Origin: Roseospira visakhapatnamensis
Lineage (GTDB): Bacteria; Pseudomonadota; Alphaproteobacteria; Rhodospirillales; Rhodospirillaceae
Length of the DNA: 64,000 nt
Assembly (NCBI RefSeq): GCF_014197915.1
Contig: NZ_JACIGK010000010.1
Location: forward strand, 62,001-126,000
Direction of reading: 5' to 3'
Shown: piece after piece, positions 39,833 through 48,947 of the stretch
How positions within the stretch are numbered: position 1 is the stretch's first letter
How the letters are laid out: the number at the start of each line of letters is the position of its first letter
Made by a program: the position numbers and the translations under genes
Notes under the pieces: model-generated
The model's database searches: none
What the model was told of the DNA's origin: nothing
The model's input: the letters and a program-made list of their open reading frames with translations, nothing else

Positions 39833-40540
39833 ATGACCGACTCATCCGCCGTTGCCCCGGCCATCCGTCTGGACGACCTGCACCTGACACTGGCCGGTCC
39901 CGCCGGACGGGTCAACATCCTGCGCGGCGTGGACCTGACCGTCCCCGCCGGCGAGGCGGTGGGCGTCGTTGGCCCCTCGGGCGCCGGGAAGTCCACGCTG
40001 CTGATGGTCATCGCCGGGCTGGAGCGGCCCACGAGCGGACACGTCATGGTGGCCGGCCAGGACATGGGCGCGCTGGACGAGGACGCCCTGGCCCGCTTCC
40101 GCCGCGACCATGTGGGGGTGGTGTTCCAGGGCTTTCACCTGATCCCCACCATGACCGCCGAGGAAAACGTCGCCGTGCCGCTGGAGTTCGCCGGCCGCCG
40201 CGACGCCTTCGCCGTGGCCCGGGCGCAGTTGGAGGCCGTGGGCCTGGGCCATCGCCTCGGCCATTACCCGGGGCAACTGTCCGGCGGCGAGCAACAGCGC
40301 GTCGCCCTGGCGCGCGCCTTCGCCCCCCGCCCCCGGCTGCTGCTGGCCGACGAGCCCACCGGTAACCTGGACGGCGAGACCGGTCGCACCGTCATGGACC
40401 TGCTGTTCCGTCTGCACGACGAGCAGGGAACAACCCTGATGCTCATCACCCATGACCCGGCGCTGGCGGCCCGTTGCGACCGCGCGATTCATATCGAGGA
40501 CGGCCTGATCACCGATGCCCGCCCCGGTGTGGCCGCGTGA
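39833..40540 (+). CDS. ybbA: ABC transporter ATP-binding protein (YbbA/LolD family)
   Basis: About 235 aa. ATPase partner of the FtsX-like permease that follows. Seen: Walker A GPSGAGKS at residues 47-54, Q-loop VVFQGFHLIPTMTAEENVA, signature LSGGEQQR at 149-156, Walker B LLLADEPTGNLD at 169-180, and H-loop ITHD. The MTAxENV-type sequence and size match LolD/MacB/YbbA ATPases. Start ATG at 39833; an ATG at 39824 is an alternative, but AGAAGGA is then too close. The permease gene starts within 15 bp or overlaps, and tesA is divergent. Confidence 0.92.
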   Translation: MTDSSAVAPAIRLDDLHLTLAGPAGRVNILRGVDLTVPAGEAVGVVGPSGAGKSTLLMVIAGLERPTSGHVMVAGQDMGALDEDALARFRRDHVGVVFQGFHLIPTMTAEENVAVPLEFAGRRDAFAVARAQLEAVGLGHRLGHYPGQLSGGEQQRVALARAFAPRPRLLLADEPTGNLDGETGRTVMDLLFRLHDEQGTTLMLITHDPALAARCDRAIHIEDGLITDARPGVAA

Positions 40541-40554
40541 GGGCGCCCCCGCCC

Positions 40555-43098
40555 ATGCCCCTGTCGCTCCGTCTGGCGCTCCGGGAGTTGCGCGGCGGAC
40601 TGTCCGGCCTGCGGGTGCTGCTGGCCTGTCTGGCGCTGGGCGTGTTCGCCATCGCCGCCGCCGGCTCGCTGACCCGCGCCATCCAGGCCGGGCTGGAGGC
40701 CGATGCCCAGGCGCTGCTCGGCGGCGACCTGGTGGTGGAGCGCCGCTACCAGCCGCCGGACGCGGCGGAGCAAGCGGCCCTGGAGGCCCTGGCCACCCCC
40801 GCCCGGGTGGCCACCCTGCGGGCCATGGCCGTGGCGCCGGGCGAGGCCGGCGCCCGCGCCCTGGTGGACCTGAAGGCGGTCGGCGACGGCTATCCCCTCT
40901 ATGGCACAGTGACCCTGACAGGCGGCGGCCCGCTGGCCGAGGCCCTGGCCCGGCGGGACAGCACCTGGGGCGCGGTGGCGGCGCCCAACCTTCTGGACCG
41001 GCTGGGTCTGGCGGTGGGGGATCGCCTCCGGCTGGGGTCCCTGACCCTTGAAGTGCGCGACACCCTGGCCCGCGAGCCCGACCGCACCACCAGCCTGTTC
41101 AGCCTGGGTCCGCGCCTGATGATCTCGCTGGCCGCGCTGCCGGACACCGGGCTGGTGCGCCCGGGCAGCCTGGTGACCTGGGAAACCCGGCTGCGCGCCG
41201 ACCAGGGCGTCCCGCCCGCGCGCATCCGCGCCCGCCTGACCGAGACCTTCCCGGAGGCCGGCTGGCGATTGCGCGGCACCGATCAGGCGGCGGCCGGACT
41301 GACCCGGTTCCTGGAGACCCTGACCCTTTTCCTCACCCTGGTGGGCCTGACCGCGCTGCTGGTGGGCGGCATCGGCGTCGCCAACGCCACCGGCGCCTGG
41401 CTGCGGCGGCGCATGACCACCATCGCCACGCTGAAGTGCCTGGGGGCGCCGGCTGCCCTGATCTTCCGCGTCTACCTGATCCAGATCGGCGTTCTGGCGC
41501 TGCTGGGAATCGGGGTGGGCGTGGCCGGCGGCGCGGTCACGCCCTGGCTGGTCCAGACGCTGGCCGCCGACCTGCTGCCGGTGCGGACCCAGGCGGCGAT
41601 TTACCCCGGGCCGCTGCTGCTGGCCGCCACCTTCGGCGCCTTGACGGCGCTGGTGTTCGCGCTGTGGCCACTGGCCCGGGCTCGCGACATCCCCGCCCTG
41701 GCCCTGGTCAAGGGCGCGGACACGGCAACGGACCCCGCGCGCCGTTGGCCGCGTCGCCGCGACTTGCTGGGGTTGGCGGTGGCGCTGGCGGCCCTGGTGA
41801 TCCTGACCGTGGCCAGCGCCGACGATCCCCGATTCGCGCTCGGCTTCACCGGCGGGGCGGCGGTGGCCATGGGGGTGTTCGCGCTGGCCGCCGTGCTCGT
41901 GCGGCGCCTGGCCCGCGCCGCCGGACCGCTGGCCCAGGGGCGCCCGGGCCTGCGCCTGGCGCTCGCCAACCTGCACCGGCCGGGTGCCGCCACCGGCCCG
42001 GTGGTCCTGTCGCTGGGCCTGGGGTTGTCGGTGCTGGTGATCGTCGCCCTGATTCAAGGCAACCTGGCCCACCAGATCGACGAGCGCCTGCCGGATCGCG
42101 CGCCCTCCTTCTTCTTCATCGACCTTCAGCCCGACCAGGTGGACCCCTTCCGCGCGGTGCTCGCCGAAACCGGCGGCGCGGCCGTCGCCGAGACCGCCTT
42201 CGCCGACATGGTGCGGGGCCGCATCACCGCCCTGAACGGCGTGCCGGTGGCCGAGGCGACCGTGGATCCGGACGTGGCCTGGGCGCTGCGCGGCGATCGC
42301 GGCTTCACCACCGCCGCCACGCCGCCCGAGGGCACCACCCTGGTGCGCGGCACCTGGTGGCCCGAGGACCACGCCGGGCCGGCGCGGGTCTCGCTGCCCG
42401 ACGACCTGGCCGCCGGCCTCGGCCTGGACATCGGCGACACGCTGACCGTCAACATCCTGGGCCGCGAGATCACCGGCACCCTGGCCAACACGCGCCGGGT
42501 GGACTGGGGCAGCCTGCGTATCAACTTCACCTTCGTGGTCTCGCCCGACGCCCTGGCCGGCGCGCCGCGATCGTGGATCGCCACCGTGCGCCTGGACGGG
42601 GACGCGGCGACCGAGACCGCCGTCGAGCGCGCGGTCACCGACGCCCTGCCCAACGTGTCGGCCATTCGTGTGAAAAACGCGCTGGAGTCGGTGCGCGTGA
42701 TCCTGGACGGCGCCGCCCGCGCCATCACCGCCAGCGCCGCCGTCACCCTGCTGGCCGGCGGCCTAGTGCTGGCCGGCGCCATGGCCGCCGGGCACGGCCG
42801 GCGGGTCTACGAATCGGTGGTGCTCAAGGTGCTGGGCGCCACGCGCGGCGCGCTGCTGCGCGGCTACCTGCTGGAGTATGGCCTTCTGGGGCTGGCGACC
42901 GGCGCCATCGCCGCCGCCGTGGGCACGGCCGGCGCCTGGGCCGTCGTGGTGTTCGTCATGGATACCGACTGGGTGTTCCTGCCCGACGTGCTGATCCTGA
43001 CCCTGGTGGCCTGCGTGCTGGTCACCCTGACGGCCGGCTACCTGGGCACCTGGCGGGCGCTGTCGGGCAAGGCCGGCCCCTGGCTGCGGAACGAGTGA
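40555..43098 (+). CDS. ybbP: ABC transporter permease, FtsX/MacB-like (YbbP family)
   Basis: About 847 aa. Inner-membrane subunit of the YbbA-YbbP system; substrate unknown, proposed to act on lipids or hydrophobic compounds. Seen: an N-terminal membrane helix (about 18-38), a large periplasmic domain, a first FtsX cluster of helices at roughly 260-400, further helices near 425-490, a second soluble domain and a final FtsX cluster from about residue 725 to 830. This duplicated FtsX layout is the YbbP pattern. A GTG at 40537 overlapping the ybbA stop (GTGA) is an alternative start. Convergent with the FecR gene, with an 11-bp hairpin between. Confidence 0.9.
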   Translation: MPLSLRLALRELRGGLSGLRVLLACLALGVFAIAAAGSLTRAIQAGLEADAQALLGGDLVVERRYQPPDAAEQAALEALATPARVATLRAMAVAPGEAGARALVDLKAVGDGYPLYGTVTLTGGGPLAEALARRDSTWGAVAAPNLLDRLGLAVGDRLRLGSLTLEVRDTLAREPDRTTSLFSLGPRLMISLAALPDTGLVRPGSLVTWETRLRADQGVPPARIRARLTETFPEAGWRLRGTDQAAAGLTRFLETLTLFLTLVGLTALLVGGIGVANATGAWLRRRMTTIATLKCLGAPAALIFRVYLIQIGVLALLGIGVGVAGGAVTPWLVQTLAADLLPVRTQAAIYPGPLLLAATFGALTALVFALWPLARARDIPALALVKGADTATDPARRWPRRRDLLGLAVALAALVILTVASADDPRFALGFTGGAAVAMGVFALAAVLVRRLARAAGPLAQGRPGLRLALANLHRPGAATGPVVLSLGLGLSVLVIVALIQGNLAHQIDERLPDRAPSFFFIDLQPDQVDPFRAVLAETGGAAVAETAFADMVRGRITALNGVPVAEATVDPDVAWALRGDRGFTTAATPPEGTTLVRGTWWPEDHAGPARVSLPDDLAAGLGLDIGDTLTVNILGREITGTLANTRRVDWGSLRINFTFVVSPDALAGAPRSWIATVRLDGDAATETAVERAVTDALPNVSAIRVKNALESVRVILDGAARAITASAAVTLLAGGLVLAGAMAAGHGRRVYESVVLKVLGATRGALLRGYLLEYGLLGLATGAIAAAVGTAGAWAVVVFVMDTDWVFLPDVLILTLVACVLVTLTAGYLGTWRALSGKAGPWLRNE

Positions 43099-43141
43099 CC
43101 GCGCGACCGCTCCGCCTCCCGACCTCCCGCCGGTCGCGCGG
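43099..43141. terminator. Hairpin between convergent ybbP and FecR gene
   Basis: Perfect 11-bp stem CCGCGCGACCG / CGGTCGCGCGG with a 21-nt loop, filling the 44-bp gap between the two stops. It could act in both directions; no T-run on either side. Confidence 0.5.
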
Positions 43142-43142
43142 C

Positions 43143-43793
43143 CTATTCGGCGACGGTCACGCTGGCCACCGCCCGTGCGACCTTCGCCGCGCCCCAGATA
43201 CGCTGATCCCGGGGACCCTCGCGTGGCTGGAAGACCATCACCCCCTCGCCCGGCGTGTCCAGGGTGGCGACGCCGCCGGGGGTGATCACATCCACGATGC
43301 CGTCCTGAAGCAGAACGCCGAAGCCACCGTCGATGACGCCGCCCCAGACGTCGGTGCCGCGAATGCCGATCACCGCCGCCCGCGTAACCACCTGGCCGCC
43401 GGCGTGGGTCCCCATCAACCGGAACGGACCGTTGAACAGACGCATGGCCGTGGACAGGGCGCCCTCGGGACCGTCGCCCAGGGCCAGCGCGTCGACCACG
43501 AAGGCCGCGTCGGCGCCCAGTTGCAGCGTGCCACCGTCGGCCAGGGCGATTTCCAGGCGCGCGCCGGCACCCGTCGTCAGCATGTCGCCCGAGTCGACCG
43601 TGTCTCCGACCGCCAGGGACCGCGCGGTCCTGGCCGCCTCGGCGCGGGCGAACGCCTCGCCTTGCACGCGGGCCACGGTCCCCACGGTGTCGGCCGCCGC
43701 CGGCCGCGTCAGCAGGGCCATGACCACCACCACCAGGGCCGCCAGAAGCAGGATGCCCGGCACAATGCCACACCGTCGCGCGACTCCTCGCAT
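43143..43793 (-). CDS. FecR-domain protein, membrane-anchored or secreted
   Basis: 216 aa. Seen: a basic N terminus (MRGVARRCG) and one hydrophobic segment at about residues 10-32 ending PAAAD, which can be a signal peptide or anchor; then a FecR-type beta-rich domain with VGDTVDSGDMLTTGAGARLE and LADGGTLQLGADAAFVVDAL, then GIRGTDVWGGVIDGGFGVLL and FQPREG. It lacks the cytoplasmic anti-sigma part of true FecR sensors, and there is no FecI-like sigma factor or TonB receptor nearby. So it belongs to the periplasmic FecR-domain group of unknown function. ATG at 43793 with GGAGGG upstream. Confidence 0.8.
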   Translation of the reverse strand: MRGVARRCGIVPGILLLAALVVVVMALLTRPAAADTVGTVARVQGEAFARAEAARTARSLAVGDTVDSGDMLTTGAGARLEIALADGGTLQLGADAAFVVDALALGDGPEGALSTAMRLFNGPFRLMGTHAGGQVVTRAAVIGIRGTDVWGGVIDGGFGVLLQDGIVDVITPGGVATLDTPGEGVMVFQPREGPRDQRIWGAAKVARAVASVTVAE

Positions 43794-43947
43794 GGGTTCC
43801 GTCCCTCCCCGTCCGCCGTGGGCGTCCGTCGACACCAGGGTCGCCGGACATTCGCCTCTCGGAACAGTCAGACTACGGGCAGGCCCCGCCGGGGGACAAG
43901 CCCGGCGCCCCCGCCAAAAGACCGAGAATGCACACACAGTACGGGTA

Positions 43948-43978
43948 TTTATAGACTATAAACATCTTGAGGATGTTT
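43948..43978. promoter_or_regulatory. AT-rich palindrome plus hairpin between the FecR and Bax-inhibitor genes
   Basis: TTTATA-gac-TATAAA (43948-43962) is a perfect palindrome, followed with a 3-nt overlap by AAACATC-TTGAG-GATGTTT (43960-43978), a 7-bp stem-loop. Such AT-rich symmetry stands out in this GC-rich region and lies in the 324-bp gap between two divergent genes. It may be an operator or overlapping promoter; no known binding-site family is recognised. The rest of the gap holds no gene. Confidence 0.5.
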
Positions 43979-44045
43979 CTCCGCCCGGCCATCCGGCGGC
44001 GCGCGGGATCGCGGCAAAATCGGTCTCCGGCGGCCCCGGTTCTCG

Positions 44046-44073
44046 TTGAATTCCCCCGCCGGTGGTCCATATT
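44046..44073 (+). promoter_or_regulatory. Candidate promoter of the Bax-inhibitor gene
   Basis: TTGAAT (44046-44051), 16-nt spacer, CATATT (44068-44073), 4 of 6 matches in each box, 44 nt before the start codon. Modest boxes, but the best placed in this gap. Confidence 0.4.
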
Positions 44074-44117
44074 TGAGGTCGAACCGAGTCCCCCTTCCTT
44101 TAGCAGAGGTACCGTCC

Positions 44118-44870
44118 ATGGCTCTCAACACCGACCGTCGCATCATGACGCGCGGCGCGGCAGAGGCGGCGCAAGTCGATGTCGGCCTGCGCCAGTACAT
44201 GCTGCGTGTCTACAACCTGATGGCCTCCGGCCTGTTGCTGTCGGGCATCGTCGCCCTGGTCATCGACAACGTCCCGGCCGTCACCAGCCTGTTCTACGCC
44301 TCCGACCCGGCCACCGGCGCCGTGGTGGGGCTGTCCACGCTGGGGTACATCGGCCTGTTTTCGCCCCTGGTGGTGCTGTTCGGCGCCATGTTCATGATCC
44401 GCTCGGCCAGCCCGGCCATGGTGCAGGGCCTGTACTGGCTGTTCGTGGCCCTGCAAGGCATCGGCCTGTCGCTGCTGCTGAAGATCTACACGGACGCCAG
44501 CGTGGTCCGGGTGTTCTTCATCACCGCCGCGTCCTTCGCCGCGTTGAGCCTGTATGGCTACACCACCAAGCGCGACCTGTCCGGGATGGCCAGCTTCCTG
44601 ATCATGGGCGTGTTCGGCATCCTGATCGCCGCCGTGGTGAACATGTTCCTGGGGAGCTCGCTGCTCCAGTTCATGATCAGCGGCGCGGGCGTGCTGGTGT
44701 TCGCCGGCCTGACCGCCTACGACACCCAGCGCATCAAGGAAGAGTACTACGCCGTCGAGGGCGACTCCGCCTTGATGTCCAAGACCGCCACCTGGGGCGC
44801 GTTGTCCCTGTACATCAACTTCATCAACCTGCTTCAGTTCCTGCTGTACTTCCTGGGCAATCGCGAGTAG
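44118..44870 (+). CDS. Bax inhibitor-1 / YccA family membrane protein
   Basis: 250 aa. Integral membrane protein of the BI-1/TMBIM family (YccA, YbhL); YccA binds FtsH in E. coli and some members conduct calcium. Seen: about seven hydrophobic helices from residue 30 onward, with VYNLMASGLLLSGIVALVID first, QGIGLSLLLKIYTDASVV in the middle, and the C-terminal AGLTAYDTQRIKE signature with conserved Asp residues, ending in SLYINFINLLQFLLYFLG. N-terminal 26 residues are soluble. ATG at 44118 with AGAGGT upstream. Single-gene unit: its own promoter candidate and a strong terminator follow. Confidence 0.93.
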   Translation: MALNTDRRIMTRGAAEAAQVDVGLRQYMLRVYNLMASGLLLSGIVALVIDNVPAVTSLFYASDPATGAVVGLSTLGYIGLFSPLVVLFGAMFMIRSASPAMVQGLYWLFVALQGIGLSLLLKIYTDASVVRVFFITAASFAALSLYGYTTKRDLSGMASFLIMGVFGILIAAVVNMFLGSSLLQFMISGAGVLVFAGLTAYDTQRIKEEYYAVEGDSALMSKTATWGALSLYINFINLLQFLLYFLGNRE

Positions 44871-44904
44871 CCCTCTCGCCCCGGAGTCCATCCGGATCGA
44901 GACG

Positions 44905-44935
44905 GCCCCGGACGCCCCCGCGTCCGGGGCTTTTT
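44905..44935 (+). terminator. Rho-independent terminator after the Bax-inhibitor gene
   Basis: Perfect 11-bp stem GCCCCGGACGC / GCGTCCGGGGC, CCCC loop, followed directly by five T. 34 bp after the stop codon. Confidence 0.95.
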
Positions 44936-45033
44936 CGTGACGCCCCCTTCCCCGGCCGGCCCGGCGGGTGTAAACATCCCGGCTTCCCAGCAGACTCCGC
45001 CGGACGCCCGGCCCCCCGGAGACGCCCCGTCCC

Positions 45034-45837
45034 ATGGCCGATGCCGCCCCATCCCCCGATCCCGCAGCCCGCCCCGAGGGCGAGCGCATCGCCAAGGTCC
45101 TCGCCCGCGCCGGGGTCTGCTCGCGCCGCGAGGCCGAGAGGCTGATCGCGGCGGGACGCGTCTCGGTGGACGGCCGGGTCCTGGACAGTCCGGCGCTCAA
45201 CGTGACCGACCGCGCGCGCATCACCGTGGACGGCAAGCCCATCCCGGCGGCCGAGCCGCCGCGCCTGTGGCGCTACCACAAGCCGCCGGGCCTGGTGACC
45301 ACCACCCGCGACCCCCAGGGGCGGGCCACGGTGTTCGCGCAGTTGCCCGCCACCCTGCCCCGGGTGATGAGCGTCGGCCGCCTGGACCTGAACAGCGAGG
45401 GCCTGTTGCTGCTGACCAACGACGGCGGCCTGGCCCGCCACCTGGAGCACCCGGACACCGGCTGGGTGCGGCGCTACCGGGTGCGCGTGCATGGCCGGGT
45501 GGAGCCGGAGCGGCTGGCGACCCTGGACAAGGGGGTGACCGTGGACGGCATCCGCTATGGCCCCGTCAAGGCCGCCCTGGAGCGCCAGCAGGGCGCCAAC
45601 GCCTGGCTGCTCGTGGCGCTGCGCGAGGGCAAGAACCGCGAGGTCCGGCGCATCATGGAACACCTGGGCTGGGGGGTCACACGGCTGATCCGCGTCGGCT
45701 ACGGCCCGTTCATCCTGGGCGCCATGGCGCGCGGCGCGGTGGAGGAAATCCCGCACCGCCAGGTGAAGGACCATCTGGGCAAGGCGCTGCATGGTGGCGG
45801 CGGGCCGTCCAGGCGGCGGCGGCCTCCCAGGGGCTGA
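45034..45837 (+). CDS. rRNA pseudouridine synthase, RsuA/RluB/E/F family
   Basis: 267 aa. Converts a uridine of ribosomal RNA to pseudouridine. Seen: S4 RNA-binding domain (about residues 18-65: RIAKVLARAGVCSRREAERL), the catalytic loop VGRLDLNSEGLLLLTNDG with Asp118, and YGPVKAALERQQGANAWLLV with EGKNREVRRIMEHLGWGVTR. This family covers RsuA (16S) and RluB/RluE/RluF (23S); the S4 domain and the RxxxExxGxxVxxLxRxxxG pattern fit RluB best. The C terminus is Arg/Gly-rich (GGGGPSRRRRPPRG). 20 bp before rsmD, same direction. Confidence 0.9.
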   Translation: MADAAPSPDPAARPEGERIAKVLARAGVCSRREAERLIAAGRVSVDGRVLDSPALNVTDRARITVDGKPIPAAEPPRLWRYHKPPGLVTTTRDPQGRATVFAQLPATLPRVMSVGRLDLNSEGLLLLTNDGGLARHLEHPDTGWVRRYRVRVHGRVEPERLATLDKGVTVDGIRYGPVKAALERQQGANAWLLVALREGKNREVRRIMEHLGWGVTRLIRVGYGPFILGAMARGAVEEIPHRQVKDHLGKALHGGGGPSRRRRPPRG

Positions 45838-45857
45838 CGTCGAGGGAGCGGGTTGTC

Positions 45858-46424
45858 ATGCGCATCACCGCCGGCCGCCTGCGCGGCAAGCGCCTGGAGG
45901 CTCCGCCCGGTCAGGCCGTGCGGCCCACCTCGGACCGGGCCCGCGAGGCCCTGTTCAATGTGCTGGTGCATCGGTTCCAGGGGAACGGCCGCTTCACACT
46001 GGTTGGCGCGCGGGTGCTGGACGCCTGCGCCGGCACCGGCGCCCTGGGGCTGGAGGCGCTGTCCCGGGGCGCGGCCCACGTCACCTTCCTGGACCGGGAT
46101 CCCGCCCAGGTCGGCGCCCTCCAGGAGTTGGCGCGCGCCTGGGGCATCGCCGCCGAGACCACGGTGTCACGCGCCGACGTGACCCGCCCGCCCCCGGCGC
46201 CGGCGCCCTGCGCCCTGGTTCTGATGGATCCGCCCTACGGCCAGGACCTGGCCAAGCCCGCCCTCGTCGCCCTGGACCGCGCCGGCTGGATCGCCCCCGA
46301 CGCCCTATGCGTGGTGGAAACGGACCGCCACGACCCCCTGGAACCGCCGGCCGGCTTCACCCTGGCCGACGACCGCGCCCAGGGGCGGGCGCGCCTGCGC
46401 ATCCTGCGCCGCGACGGGGCGTGA
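45858..46424 (+). CDS. rsmD: 16S rRNA (guanine(966)-N(2))-methyltransferase RsmD
   Basis: 188 aa. Methylates N2 of G966 in 16S rRNA using SAM. Seen: MRITAGRLRGKRLEAPPG, the conserved start of RsmD, VRPTSDRAREALFNVL, SAM motif VLDACAGTGALGLEALSRGA at residues 53-72, and catalytic DPPY at 124-127. ATG at 45858 with GAGGGAG upstream. Follows the pseudouridine synthase by 20 bp; the pair is an rRNA modification unit. Convergent with glgP, 45 bp away. Confidence 0.95.
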   Translation: MRITAGRLRGKRLEAPPGQAVRPTSDRAREALFNVLVHRFQGNGRFTLVGARVLDACAGTGALGLEALSRGAAHVTFLDRDPAQVGALQELARAWGIAAETTVSRADVTRPPPAPAPCALVLMDPPYGQDLAKPALVALDRAGWIAPDALCVVETDRHDPLEPPAGFTLADDRAQGRARLRILRRDGA

Positions 46425-46469
46425 GGCGGCGGCGGGACCGGCCGGCACCGTCCCCGCGCCGCCTCGGGA

Positions 46470-48947
46470 TCACAGCTCCATCGGCTTGATGGACCAGATG
46501 TCGTCCGCGTAGGTATGGATGGAGCGGTCGGACGAGAACAGCCCCATGCGCGCCACGTTGAGGATCGCCTTGCGGGCCCAGGTCTCCGGGTCCTGGTACA
46601 GGGCGTCCACGGCGGCCTGGGCGTCCAGGTAGGCGCGGAAATCCGCCAGCACCATGTAGCGGTCGCCCTCCTCGAACAGGGCGTCGCGGATGGCGTGGTA
46701 GCGATTGACCTGCTGCGGGCTGAAGAAGCCCGAGGTGATCATGTCGATCACCCGCTTGAGGTCGGCGTCCTCCTCCACCACGCGCCATGGATTGTAGCCG
46801 CGCTGCTTGGTCTGGGCGACCTCGTCGGCGGTGAGACCGAAGATGAAGATGTTGTCGTCGCCGACCTCTTCCTTGATCTCGATGTTGGCGCCGTCCAGGG
46901 TACCGATGGTCAGCGCGCCGTTGAGCGCGAACTTCATGTTGCCCGTGCCCGACGCCTCGGTCCCAGCGGTGGAGATCTGCTCCGACAGGTCGGCGCCGGG
47001 GATGGTCACCTCGGCGTTGGAGACGTTGTAGTTGGGCATGAAGATCACGCGCAGGCGATCGCGGACCTGGGGATCGTTGTTGATGGTCAGCGCCACGTCG
47101 TTGATCAGGCGGATGATCAGCTTGGCCAGGTGGTAGCCGGGGGCCGCCTTGCCGCCGACGATCACGGTGCGCGGACCGGGCACCGGGGCCCCGCCCTCGC
47201 GAATGGTGATGTACAGGTGGATGACGTGCAGCACGTTCAGGAGCTGCCGCTTGTACTCATGGATGCGCTTCACCTGCACGTCGAACAGGCTGTCCGGATC
47301 GGCCATGACGCCGGTCAGCCCCTTCATGTGCACCGCCAGCCGCTCCTTGTTGATGCGCTTGACCGCCATGAAGCGCGCGCGGAAGGCGCTGTCCTCGGCC
47401 AGCGGCTCCAGCGCCGTAAGCGCCGTGAGGTCGGTGGTCCAGGCATCGCCGATGGCCTCGGTGATCAGGTCGGACAGGCCCGGGTTGCACTGCAACAGCC
47501 AACGCCGCTGGGTCACCCCGTTGGTGACGTTGACGAACTTGCCCGGCGACATCTCGTCGAACTCGGGGAAGACGTTTTCCCGCAGCAGCCGCGTGTGCAG
47601 CGCCGCCACGCCGTTGACCCGCTTGCTGCCGACGATGGCCAGGTGGGCCATGCGGATGCGCTGGGTCGAGTCGTCCACCAGCGACATGCGGCGCAACGCC
47701 TCCATGTCGCCGGGGAAGCGGAAGCGCACCTGCTGAAGGTGATCGTGGTTGATCTGGTAGATGATCTCCAGGTGACGCGGCAACACATGCTCCAGCATGC
47801 CGATGGGCCAGGTCTCCAGGGCCTCGGGCAGCAGGGTATGGTTGGTGTAGCAGAAAATCCCCCGGGTCAGGTCCCAGGCCGGTTCCCAGTCCAGGCCGTG
47901 CACGTCCATCAGGATGCGCATCATCTCCGGGACCGCCAGGGCGGGATGGGTGTCGTTGAGCTGGATGGTGATCTTGTCCGGCAGCAGCGCCAGGTCCTTG
48001 TGGGCGCGCAGGTGACGGGCGACGATGTCCTGCAACGAGGCGGAGACGAAGAAGTACTCCTGCTTGAGCCGCAACTCCTGCCCCAGGACCGTGCTGTCCA
48101 TGGGGTAGAGTACCTTGGACAGGGTCTCGGACGTGGTCTTGTCCTTGACCGCCTCGATGTAGTTGCCCTGGTTGAAGTAGCGCAGGTCGAAGGCATTGGT
48201 GGACTGCGCCGACCACAGGCGCAGATTGGAGATCACCGGGCTGTCGTAGCCGGTGACCTTCATGTCGTAGGCCATGGCGAGCACATCCTCGGTGTCCACC
48301 CACTGGCATTTCTGGCGGCCCTTCTCGTCCTTGAAGCAGACGATGCGGCCGTGGAAGCGCACCGGGTAGTTCACGCCGTAGCGCACGAACTCCCACGGAT
48401 TGCCCCGGTGCAGCCAGTTGTCGGGGTGCTCCACCTGCTGGCCGTCCTCGATGGTCTGCGAGAACATGCCGAACTGATAGCGGATGCCGTAGCCGTACCC
48501 GGGATAGCGATGCGTGGCCATGGAATCGAGGAAGCAGGCCGCCAGGCGCCCCAGGCCGCCGTTGCCCAGGGCCGGATCGGGCTCCTCCTCGGCGATGGCA
48601 TCCAGGTCCTGGCCCAGGCCCTCCAGCGCCTCGCGCATCTTGCTTTCCACGCCGAAATCCAGCAGGTGCTTCATCAGCCGCCGGCCGGTCAGGAACTCCA
48701 TCGACAGGTAGTAGACCCGCCGCGTGCCCTGGCCGTACTGGGCGCGGCTGGTGGTCATGCCGCGTTCCGAAAGAATGCCCTTGAGCAGATGCGAGACGGT
48801 CAGGAACCAGTCGCGCGGGCCGGCGGAGCGCGGATCGGTGCCGACGACCCGCACCATGTAGGTGATCAAAGCCCGCTGGATGCTGTCCACGTCCTGGGTA
48901 TCGACGCGGCGGTCGCCCTCCAGGGCATCTTTCACCAAGTGATCCAT
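46470..48947 (-). CDS. glgP: Glycogen/starch/alpha-glucan phosphorylase
   Basis: 825 aa. Releases glucose 1-phosphate from glycogen, PLP-dependent, GT35. Seen: GTRRVYYLSMEFLTGRRLMK, NGGLGRLAACFLDSMAT, YGIRYQFGMFSQ, QLNDTHPALAVPEMMRIL, and the PLP pocket IVGGKAAPGYHLAKLIIRLI plus EASGTGNMKFALNGALTIGT (about 620-680), ending FSSDRSIHTYADDIW. Start ATG at 48947 has GGAAGGA nine bases upstream; in-frame ATGs at 48974 and 48989 are less likely. Downstream of glgA in the same direction, with a 312-bp gap carrying a long hairpin. Confidence 0.97.
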   Translation of the reverse strand: MDHLVKDALEGDRRVDTQDVDSIQRALITYMVRVVGTDPRSAGPRDWFLTVSHLLKGILSERGMTTSRAQYGQGTRRVYYLSMEFLTGRRLMKHLLDFGVESKMREALEGLGQDLDAIAEEEPDPALGNGGLGRLAACFLDSMATHRYPGYGYGIRYQFGMFSQTIEDGQQVEHPDNWLHRGNPWEFVRYGVNYPVRFHGRIVCFKDEKGRQKCQWVDTEDVLAMAYDMKVTGYDSPVISNLRLWSAQSTNAFDLRYFNQGNYIEAVKDKTTSETLSKVLYPMDSTVLGQELRLKQEYFFVSASLQDIVARHLRAHKDLALLPDKITIQLNDTHPALAVPEMMRILMDVHGLDWEPAWDLTRGIFCYTNHTLLPEALETWPIGMLEHVLPRHLEIIYQINHDHLQQVRFRFPGDMEALRRMSLVDDSTQRIRMAHLAIVGSKRVNGVAALHTRLLRENVFPEFDEMSPGKFVNVTNGVTQRRWLLQCNPGLSDLITEAIGDAWTTDLTALTALEPLAEDSAFRARFMAVKRINKERLAVHMKGLTGVMADPDSLFDVQVKRIHEYKRQLLNVLHVIHLYITIREGGAPVPGPRTVIVGGKAAPGYHLAKLIIRLINDVALTINNDPQVRDRLRVIFMPNYNVSNAEVTIPGADLSEQISTAGTEASGTGNMKFALNGALTIGTLDGANIEIKEEVGDDNIFIFGLTADEVAQTKQRGYNPWRVVEEDADLKRVIDMITSGFFSPQQVNRYHAIRDALFEEGDRYMVLADFRAYLDAQAAVDALYQDPETWARKAILNVARMGLFSSDRSIHTYADDIWSIKPMEL

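Noticed and set aside
40489-42372. 627-codon open frame opposite ybbP
   Set aside because: Low-complexity Gly/Gln/His/Arg translation typical of the antisense of GC-rich genes.
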